DNA of 64,000 nucleotides from Oidiodendron maius Zn (taxonomy: Eukaryota > Ascomycota > Leotiomycetes > Myxotrichaceae), in the NCBI GenBank assembly GCA_000827325.1, contig KN832888.1:162069-226068 (forward strand), given 5' to 3'. Position 1 is the stretch's first letter. Each line of letters starts with the position of its first letter. Positions 56,624-64,000 of this stretch are shown here, in pieces. The position numbers and the translations under genes were made by a program. The notes under the pieces were generated by a model. It was not told the origin of the DNA and searched no databases. It was given only the letters and a program-made list of their open reading frames with translations.

Positions 56624-57314
56624 TCCCGAGAAAGCGAACGAATGTTAGGATTCACTGTGAGGTTAGTATCCGGGCACTTTCTAACGTTGCAAGACCAGCA
56701 ATATGATCTTTTTTTTGCAGATACTTCACACTGTGAGTCTAAAATAGAAATGCGAAGAGTATTTTAACCACACAGCTATATATACCTAGGGAGATATGGC
56801 TCTACGGTGGCATCGTTCAACTACCTACTTCAGTTAGTCCCTCGCTTAATTAAGGGGGGAGAACAAAATAGCCCGTAACCTAGACCGGGCTATGAGATCG
56901 AGTTAGAATCCTTGAATGCTTCTCTGTATATTTTATGCTTCTAAGGTGTAATTTCACACGACTGGATACATCCACCGAAATACACAGGTTACTCAACTCT
57001 TGACGAAAACCCATGCCATATTGCAGCCTGAGGCATGAACAGTCCGTTATTATTCAGCTTGCAGGCCCCATCAGATATACTTACCTATCGATAATGCCTC
57101 AAATCCTTCACCAACTGCTGATCATAAATTCGTTGTTCCCACATTCCGGACAGACAACGCCCCCAACAGAGTATGCGTGGCCGCTGAGGTACTTCAGCGA
57201 GACCACCTATGCGAGGGGTAATCATATGCAGTACCTCTCAGGTACCCGTCGTTTCAATACACCCGTCCACCTGACCACAGCTCAACTTGTCAGGTCGCTA
57301 TAAAGAAGCCCGTT
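56624..57314. other. Intergenic region
   Basis: About 690 bp. An open frame at 57013-57303 shows no recognisable protein character. No repeat or RNA gene seen. Confidence 0.45.
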
Positions 57315-57977
57315 ATGTCAAACATAGGCAGAGAAGTTGATCGGCCTTGCCGGAAATTCTTACGGCACATTGGGGGCCGAAATTGGGGTTTCGCCATCTA
57401 TCGGACAATCTACACTCCAGAATCAGATGCTTTATGGCGACTTGTTCTCGCAAAGCTAGAAGCGTATATCCATACATCTATCTGGGCAGATTTCGATGGT
57501 GACAAGCCTGACATTATGTCGGGAGAGAAGCCGCTTGACTCAGAGCCTAATCGCCAAGTGTCCGTAAAGCTCAAATGTGTTATCATCAGTGAGCAGCAGA
57601 AGTTTGATGGTGCCTCGATTACTGACATCGGTCGGCATTTTGTGAATGTGCTGAGAAACGCCAGTCTGGCGCAGACCCCTGGTGTCAGTCGGAACGTGTG
57701 CCTGGTTATCGATAAAGATGTTTTCTGTTGGCTGAGGGATGCCCCGATTCCACAGTCTCAGACGGAAGATCCGGATTTGTGGATCAAAGTTGTCGATGGA
57801 GATTATGATCTAAATCGACCAGGAGCGTACGATCCCAGATACCAAGGCTGGGCGATATCAAATGCCCACCAGCTCTGGTCTCTGTACTTCTCATTAGATC
57901 CTCAAGCAGCCTCACTTGGAGCATTGGTGAGCAGGCCGGGTTCTTTCGATGGGCAGTGTTTTAGGTGGCTAGGTTGA
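57315..57977 (+). CDS. Hypothetical fungal protein, 220 residues
   Basis: A single open frame from ATG to TGA. I do not recognise a family with a known role. The opening segment NWGFAIYRTIYTPESDALWRLVLAKLE resembles a motif I have seen in many filamentous-fungal hypothetical proteins (G-F-x-I-Y-R-T-x-Y plus S-D-x-x-W). The middle has a beta-strand-like VCLVIDKDVFCWL, and the C-terminal third is rich in Asp, Tyr and Pro (DLWIKVVDGDYDLNRPGAYD, then YQGWAISNAHQLWSLYF). It has no signal peptide, membrane segment, Cys cluster or obvious catalytic motif. Codon use and composition look ordinary. It follows the acyltransferase by 690 bp on the same strand. Real coding status is likely from the continuous, well-mixed amino-acid composition, but unproven. 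Confidence 0.65.
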   Translation: MSNIGREVDRPCRKFLRHIGGRNWGFAIYRTIYTPESDALWRLVLAKLEAYIHTSIWADFDGDKPDIMSGEKPLDSEPNRQVSVKLKCVIISEQQKFDGASITDIGRHFVNVLRNASLAQTPGVSRNVCLVIDKDVFCWLRDAPIPQSQTEDPDLWIKVVDGDYDLNRPGAYDPRYQGWAISNAHQLWSLYFSLDPQAASLGALVSRPGSFDGQCFRWLG

Positions 57978-58769
57978 TTGTGTAACGATTTCACTTCGTG
58001 CATATAGTACATTATGCCGCATCAACTGGTGGCATCCAGTGAAAAGTTGCCAGTGGAGGGGGGAAGTGGGCACTTCACCTCCAGCGCCAAATAAAAGCTC
58101 TGAACCTTGCTCTACTCAGAGCGTTCGAACTCTCCATACCTTTGCAAAGTCGACCCAACTAGCAGGGCTTCTAGAGGAGAGAGTCGAACAATAAAACTCT
58201 TAACCCTTAACTTTATCACAGCGATTATTTCGAAATGAGTACCAATAACCATTACCTACATGATACCATGAGTGCATGTTAATCCAAACCCCCACCGCCA
58301 TGGCACTTTCTTCAGACCCAGAGGGAACACATTTTGCAGGCTAGATGCTCGCGCCAGACTCAAGCATTCATAAAATGACGAATTGTAATGGGCTACAAGC
58401 TACTACTGCTGAATCCCCAACCTACTTCAATTCAGCAGTCTGTATTTTACTGCAGGAGTACCTCGACGGGCATGCCTAACACTTTCTCATCCCACTTCGT
58501 CGAACTTGCTCTTCCAAGATGCGTCTTGATATTCTAGAAATTGAGAATTCATAGACCACCTTTCACGACCGTAATTTTTGACCAAGCACGGAGCAGGAAA
58601 ATCGACGTTATTGGTTCACGGACAATGATGTCTACCTAGTAGACTCGGCTTTCCAGAAGAAGCTTCGCGAGCTGAGCTTGCAGCCAGGCCACTAATTGCC
58701 CCCACGGCAATGATCTGCTCTCAAAATCACAACGACAACACACTGCCTCCTCAACCGCACCCCAGCAAA
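57978..58769. other. Intergenic region upstream of GET4
   Basis: About 790 bp with no supported coding region, repeat or RNA gene. It holds the GET4 promoter. Confidence 0.5.
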
Positions 58770-59843
58770 ATGAGCGCCAAGATAGAAAAGATCATTGTGC
58801 GACTTCAGGAAAAGTAGATATCCCTTATGTTCCATCTGCTCCGCTGACTCGCGCCAGAATTGCGGAAGGACAATACTACGAGGCCCAACAACAAACGAGA
58901 GTCGTCGCCGCGCGCTATATCAAACAAGAAAATTGGGATGCGGCAATCGACATCCTGTTTAATGTCGCTCAGTCGCTGCTGAAGGCCGGCCAGGGGGGTA
59001 GTGGCGGTGATCTTGGCATATTCCTTGTCGATATCTACAAGCAAGCAGAGCTCAAGCCAGACTCGGGCAACAAGGGCAAACTCTTGACCCTGCTCCGTCA
59101 ATTTGACAGCGAAGAGCCAACCAGGAAGAAGTTTATAGGCGAGATGATAATGTGCGTTTGTATGGAGAGATAACTAGCACTCGGAACTAATACGTTATAG
59201 GTGGTCTTCGAAGTGCGGCGAGTATCCAGCTGGAGAGCCAGATCTACACCACGTTGCGGGGTCTCTATATGCAGAGGAGCACGAGGCATACGAGGCAGAG
59301 CGACATCTTTCGCTTGGAACGAAGGATTCGCCGGAGGTATTTGCAAAGCTAGAGTACGAGTGGTACACTCTAGATAATGCACATACAGCTGCGCTGTACG
59401 CTTCTCGAGCAGTGTTCCCGTACCTGCTCGTAGGAAACGTCCGAGACGCCTGCACATCATTCAAGCTTTTCACAAGCAGATTAGTCGAGGCGAACAAAAA
59501 CTTGGTCGTTCAAGATGTCAGCAATGGAGGCTCGGATTTGAAGATATACCCGAGCCTACCACTACTTAACTTCCTCAGTTTACTTCTCTTGGCCGTACAG
59601 AAGGGTAGCGCAGATCTATTTAGGCAACTCAAAACCAAATACGCAGCTCAGCTCAAAGAAGTAGACGGCTGGGACGAGGCTCTGACGTCTGTAGCGGAGA
59701 TGTACTTTAGCATACAGAGGCCGAGACAGAGCAACCCTCTCTTTGATATGATGGGAAGTATGTTTGGAGGTGGGGCTGGTCCTGCAAAGCCACAGCCAAA
59801 GCGAGTAGTGGGAGCAGAACCTGCGGCAGAAGGTTTAGACTGA
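58770..59843 (+). CDS. GET4: Golgi-to-ER traffic protein GET4
   Basis: Three exons, 58770-58813, 58858-59151 and 59201-59843, encode 326 residues. The joined start is MSAKIEKIIVRLQEKIAEGQYYEAQQQTR, the opening helical pair of the Get4 alpha-solenoid. Family features follow: RQFDSEEPTRKKFIGEMIMWSSK (made by the second join), GDPDLHHxxG-like EPDLHHVAGSLYAEEHEAYEAERHL, and LPLLNFLSLLLLAVQKGSADLF. A short Gly/Pro-rich tail ends the protein. Get4 pairs with Get5 and bridges the chaperone Sgt2 to the ATPase Get3, handing over tail-anchored proteins for insertion in the ER membrane. Length and order match; all joins keep frame. Confidence 0.93.
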
Positions 59844-59916
59844 ATCATGATGTTATGCAATTTTAACTCCTGGGTATCTTAAAGCGTGACAGTAACCTGC
59901 AAAAACAGCGAGACAT

Positions 59917-60462
59917 TTATCGTGGAACCAACTCCTCCTCCGCTTCATACATCCAATTATCCTCAGATAGAGCCGCAACCTTGTTTCGTAGGCTTTGCCT
60001 AACGGCTTCGAGAAGTTCTGCTGAACATCAGTCATATATGGCGAGTCGCAAGCACATCTCACTGACCTGCAGGTTCGCTGGGCGCACGGTTCCTATCTCT
60101 CTGATGATGCTTTACCGCTTCCGCTAGCCTCTGTCTCTCCTCTGCACTCAATTAGCTTGTGCCAGCAGCGTTTACAGAAAACACGAACTCTCGTCCTCTT
60201 GCGCCTCGACGTGTGCTCCCTCCCCTGGCTCGTCCATTGTGGGTATGGGCGGTTCCCCAATATCATAGTCACCATTCTTGTCCCGTATCACGATATCAGC
60301 AGTATCCGACCCATGATCGCTGTCTAGTCGCAACGTCTCGGCGGAGGTGGAGGTTGAACTAGTAGTTGGCCGCCGGCTTATGTGCTGTTGGAAGAGATTG
60401 CGACGGACACCCGTAGGGCGGCTATGTGTTGACGTGGGGGGGATTTGGCGCCTTTCTGGCAT
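59917..60462 (-). CDS. Unknown conserved-looking fungal protein, 150 residues
   Basis: Three exons, 60189-60462, 60067-60141 and 59917-60020, encode 150 residues. The first intron uses a GTTCGT donor, like the C6-factor gene here. The N-terminal 90 residues are disordered and rich in Ser, Thr, Arg and Asp, with two acidic patches (IVIRDKNGDYDIGEPPIPTM, then EAQEDE). The C-terminal part is compact and charged: ERQRLAEAVKHHQRDRNRAP, then AELLEAVRQSLRNKVAALSE and the end DNWMYEAEEELVPR. That coherent helical end, made only when both introns are removed, argues for a real gene. I cannot assign a family. Its start is 192 bp from the divergent RAI1 start. Confidence 0.7.
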
Positions 60463-60654
60463 AATGCAGGATAGTGTTAAAGAATATTTTGCCCTAGGAT
60501 AGGAAATGAACGTGGTCGAATTGACGATAAACAATCGACTGTTGGTAATGAGTCTCGCTTGGCGCGAGGGGTGTGTGGTAGAAAACAAGCTTCAGCTCCC
60601 GCGTAGGTGTCAGGTCAAGTTCAACACGTTTCATTCTCCTTGGAGCCATGCATC

Positions 60655-62276
60655 ATGAGCAGCATATTCGAAATCCAGCCTATTGGCAGGTTCGTTGGGC
60701 AGAGCGCGCCCATGAAGCGCCCTAGAGTATGTAATTGCCTGTTCTCTCTCTGCTTGTGTTGTCATGCGACCGTGGCCAGCCGATTTTTTAGACTGTTCAA
60801 GTGGCCGTCTTCAACTTCCCCAAGGTTCTGGAAGATTGCAACATATTTATTTTGAGCATATCTTTGTTTATCTACATCTATCCTAAGCTCGAATGTAGGA
60901 AATAGCATGCTTTTCATATAATGACAAGCACGAATTCCTGCTGGACGCCTCTTCTGTCAGATACTACTATCCGCCAACCTTGGGGGCTGATCTCTCGAAA
61001 GGTTTTGATACATTTGAGAAGCTAGATGACTCCAAGGATGGCCATCTTGACAGCCTACTAAAGACGATCATTTCGCATGAGCAAAGAGCGGGAAGCCGAA
61101 CGGATGCCGCTATCATTACATGGCGGGGTATGATGACCAAGGTATGTGAGGACTAGGTGCACTTGTAGACTATCCTGACAGAGTATATAGTTGATGTCCG
61201 CAATTTTCAGCGACAGAGATGGGTAATGCACTTAATCCCTATCCTTCTTCCTCGCTGACTAGAGTTCGAAGCTTCGAGATGAATGCAACACTTTTCCAGG
61301 TGGGCATTCCTCTGGTCAACGTTAGTCAAAACGCTAACCTATATCTACTAGGATACTATGTATGCAATCTAGGGTGTTCGAGTTCTTTTACTGATTTAAA
61401 CAGCTTTGTTGAAGAGAATCACGAGTATAAAGCGAGGTCTCAGATGCGTCAGTCGCAGCAAGTGCCACAGCCTGGCAGGCCTTCCCAAGATATGATGAGC
61501 TTCTGGGGTAAGCAATCTAATACAGTGGAGCCTAGTCATAAATTTAACGTGACAAGGTTACAAGTTTGAAACGTTGTGCCTACTACCGGATACTTGGGGC
61601 AACACGCCTCGAGAATATATCGAGAACAGAGAGAATGAGACAGTTAATAATTATGCTCAGTATTGCTCTGTTGTAAAAACAGGTATTGGAAATACGACAA
61701 TTGTTCTTGGCGGGGAAGTTGATGCTGGCAAGTGGTCGTTTGGGTGTCTCGATGATTGCTAATTGGTATAGTGTGGGATTCAAAACCTGAAGATGGAAGT
61801 CCTGCGAATTGGGTCGAGCTGAAAACGAGCGTTGATATCAGGAATGACAGAGATATGGTGGCTTATGAACGCAAGCTCATGAAGTTTTGGATCCAGTCAT
61901 TCCTCCTAGGCGTGCCTAAAATAATTGTTGGGTTCCGCACCCAGGATGGGATCCTCAAAAGGATTGAGGAAATGGACACCGCGTCTATACCTGGGACCGT
62001 CAAAAGAGCCGGGAGAGGGACCTGGGATGGGAATATGTGCATCAACTTTGCCTCGTCGTTGCTCGAGTGTGAGTATTCTTGCAAAAATTTCCAGACAGTG
62101 CTTATACGGACGTAGTCTTAAAAGCCACAATTGTTGGGGATGGGGTGTGGCGGATTCGACGAAAGGAGAGGTCTCCAGTCATTGAGGTTTTTAGGGTCGA
62201 AGAGGCGGGGCACGGTGATGTTCTCTCAGATGAGTTCATCAACTGGCGGATAAAGCTTGCTTTGAGCAACAGGTGA
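60655..62276 (+). CDS. RAI1: Decapping nuclease RAI1 (DXO/Dom3Z family)
   Basis: Nine exons: 60655-60726, 60899-61141, 61191-61222, 61272-61299, 61352-61359, 61404-61507, 61557-61727, 61772-62068 and 62116-62276, encoding 371 residues. Exon 5 has only eight bases, and intron 7 is GC-AG. The catalytic set is complete: WRGMMTK (residues 99-105), GGEVDA with Glu216 and Asp218, and VELKTS with Glu235 and Lys237. EIACFSYNDKHEF, YYYPPTLGADLSKGFDTFEKLDD and the VIEVFRVEEAGHGDVLSDEF tail also match the family. Rai1 removes incomplete or non-canonical mRNA caps and stabilises the nuclear exonuclease Rat1/Xrn2 in transcription termination. Each join keeps frame, and the residue order agrees with the family throughout. 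The start MSSIFEIQPIGRF is preferred over an out-of-frame ATG 7 bp upstream. Confidence 0.93.
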
Positions 62277-62931
62277 GCTGCGGAGAAGGATCCTGTCCCG
62301 AGACTAGAACTGAGGTCGAGAAGAAGCTTGGGGCTAGAACAAGCCCCTTGATGCACCTTCGATGCCGGCCTCACATGCACGAGATGCTCAGCAAAAGGAA
62401 TCTTCACACATGTCAGAAGATTGAAAGTACAAAGAGCATCTTATGCGTATGTTCGGGAGGTTCATTGGCCCTTGGTCCCGCGTAGGAGCTGGAGTATCGC
62501 GAAGAAACGGAAGCAAGTCTCCCCCTCCCACATGCTACCCCGTAGCCAGGCATGCGAGAACGGGGATGGCGGGACATTCGCCAAGGAGTTTGTGCGGGAC
62601 CAGCCTCATTTATCAATCATTTCTCTCCTTGCGTCGCTTCATCATCGTATGAAACCAGCTCCAGGCTTCGAAAGCGCTGACTGTGAGCTTGGAGCTGCAG
62701 CCCCTGATAGGGCGCCAGGGAATTATCGTGATAACCGAGAGCGAGAGCTCCGATCACCACGAGAAATTCCAGGGACCGAGGCACCTTGAAATCGACCACA
62801 CTCCAGGAAAGTCAACAAATCAAATATTAGAAATGAGGGCTTCCGCCACCCTCAGATTCCAGCATGTCTTCCCCCTCCTGCCAGACTAAGCCCCTCTAAC
62901 TTTCCTAAGCTCACGGCCAGTCGCCGGCAGG
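62277..62931. other. Intergenic, RAI1 to malic enzyme
   Basis: About 650 bp. Several open frames exist in this region but none has family character, so I treat it as the RAI1 3' flank and malic enzyme promoter. Confidence 0.45.
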
Positions 62932-64000
62932 ATGGCCCCGAATCTTTTCGCGGGCTGGTTCCAAAAGTCGCCCCTTCGAAAATTCTCGTGAGTCAGCTTC
63001 GCAACGACTTCAACTTCCATCCCCATTTTCTAAAACCAGCAAATACAATGTATAGGAGACATCCGGATACCTCTTTCTCTCACGAAGTAAGAAAGCAGCT
63101 TCAAACCCATGGCCTCTCGCCACCAAACGTCGAGAGCCACGCGCTGCAAGCCCAGAGATGTTAGCTCCCCAGCTCCATTCCCTCCGTACTCTCCACTCAA
63201 TGCTCCCAGGCCTCAAGCAATTGGAGTCTAAAAAGACGCCAATTGAGAAGTATATATATCTGAGCAATCTGCGAAATACCAATGTCCATCTCTTCTATCG
63301 CCTTGTGATGAACAACCTCACCGTAAGTTCGGATTGTTGAGGCACGTGACCACTGCTGACCGTGATTACTGAAGGATCTAACCCCTCTGATATACACTCC
63401 CGTTGTTGGCGAGGCGTGTTTAAAATGGTCCGAGATATATCACCATCCAGAAGGTATTGCTCTTTAATGTAACCTGCTTGCAGGATGCAACCAAATATTG
63501 GGACCAAAGACGAATCTGACTCTTACAGGCCTCTATCTCTCTTACAATGATCGGGGTTCTCTTGCAAAGATACTCCAGAACTGGCCACAGTCTAAAGTCG
63601 AGATCACCGTTGTTACCGATGGCTCCCGAATCTTGGGCCTGGGCGACCTCGGTATCAACGGCATGGGCATACCGGTTGGAAAGCTGTCGCTGTACACAGG
63701 GTGCGCTGGCATTCGGCCAGAAGCTACCTTACCACTGACAATAGATCTGGGAACAAACAATGAAGCCCTCCTCAACGATCCATTCTACATGGGTAGTCGG
63801 ATGAAGAGGGTTTCTGTCGAGGAAGAGAGCAAGTTTATGGATGAGTTGATGGTTGCTCTCAACAAGACTTGGCCTGGGTAAGTAGCCTGTAAGATATTCT
63901 ACCCGCAGCTGCTAATAATTAATTTTAGAATCGTGGTTCAGTTTGAAGACTTCAAGAACCCGTGGTCGTCATTAGAAAAATATCAGCCCAAATATTGCTG
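62932..64000 (+). CDS. Malic enzyme (3' end cut by window edge)
   Basis: Six exons are visible: 62932-62987, 63056-63159, 63210-63322, 63375-63453, 63529-63877 and 63929 to beyond 64000. The first exon gives MAPNLFAGWFQKSPLRKFS, compatible with a mitochondrial import signal. Joined exons restore the family: TSFSHEVRKQLQTHGLSPP, QRCLKQLESKKTPIEKYIYL, LRNTNVHLFYRLVMNNL, DLTPLIYTPVVGEACLKWSE, then YNDRGSLAKILQNWP, VVTDGSRILGLGDLGINGMG, IPVGKLSLYTGCAGI and GTNNEALLNDPFYMG. The catalytic Tyr (IYTP) and metal-site acids up to QFEDF are intact. The enzyme decarboxylates malate to pyruvate, giving NAD(P)H; the coenzyme cannot be decided because the nucleotide-binding domain lies outside. The exact first exon is the least certain part. 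Confidence 0.9.

Noticed and set aside
62069-62094. A 26-nt intron in RAI1 ending at the first AG
   Set aside because: It is too short to be spliced. The later AG at 62114-62115 gives a 47-nt intron and restores LLEFLKATIVGDG, as in the family.
63056-63322. Apparent frameshift in the malic enzyme around 63160
   Set aside because: A 50-nt intron (GTTAGC at 63160 to CAG at 63209) joins the two frames exactly and gives QAQRCLKQLESKK, so no frameshift is needed.
1-64000. Transposons, virus-like elements, CRISPR arrays or a biosynthetic cluster
   Set aside because: No transposase, reverse transcriptase, integrase or capsid reading frames, long terminal repeats, regular spaced repeats, or core synthase genes were seen on reading the window.

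Overview
This window is a gene-dense piece of the nuclear genome of a filamentous ascomycete (Pezizomycotina). The evidence is a set of one-per-genome eukaryotic housekeeping genes split by many short GT-AG introns (mostly 44-70 nt), fungal-only families (SMI1/KNR4, LOC1, PET127, FES1, Zn2Cys6 and fungal bZIP factors, an NmrA-like protein, a bacterial-type GH18 chitinase), and pyrimidine-rich leaders. I cannot fix the class from sequence alone. I rebuilt about 25 genes by joining exons, and each exon sum is a whole number of codons ending in a stop codon, except the two genes cut by the window edges.

Layout. 0-10.9 kb: mitochondrial ribosomal protein uL5m (5' cut), FES1, actin (seven exons, exactly 375 aa), a small secreted protein, exocyst SEC8. 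11-24.9 kb: SMI1/KNR4, VPS68, GPI13, COG1, a CCDC90/FMP32-type mitochondrial protein and a short-chain dehydrogenase. 26-34.4 kb: a bZIP factor lacking the usual invariant Asn, then a 3.3-kb non-coding stretch leading into NAD-specific glutamate dehydrogenase. 34.4-41 kb is the most accessory-looking part: a decayed FAD-dependent oxidoreductase, an AT-rich stretch, a Zn2Cys6 regulator divergent from an NmrA-like gene across an intergenic region rich in CGG half-sites, and a chitinase. 41-53.5 kb: RFC4, a small conserved protein divergent from HIS3 (IGP dehydratase), LOC1, an alpha/beta hydrolase whose 3' end is tandemly duplicated, cohesin loader MAU2/SCC4, and PET127. 55-58 kb: a stand-alone HxxxDG acyltransferase and an unknown 220-aa protein. 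58.7-64 kb: GET4, an unknown 150-aa protein divergent from the decapping nuclease RAI1, and a malic enzyme cut by the right edge.

The genes do not form one pathway. Loose themes are secretion and the endomembrane system (SEC8, COG1, VPS68, GPI13, GET4), mitochondria (uL5m, CCDC90-like, PET127), chromosome maintenance (RFC4, MAU2) and wall or cytoskeleton (actin, SMI1, chitinase). I saw no secondary-metabolite cluster core enzyme, no CRISPR array, no complete tRNA or rRNA gene and no recognisable transposon or virus-like element. The most unusual points are gene-structure details: an 8-nt and a 17-nt microexon, two GC-AG introns, the 80-bp duplication across a stop codon, a repeat insertion inside a hydrolase, and the palindromic CGG site between regulator and NmrA-like gene. 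I did not find a convincing previously undescribed system.
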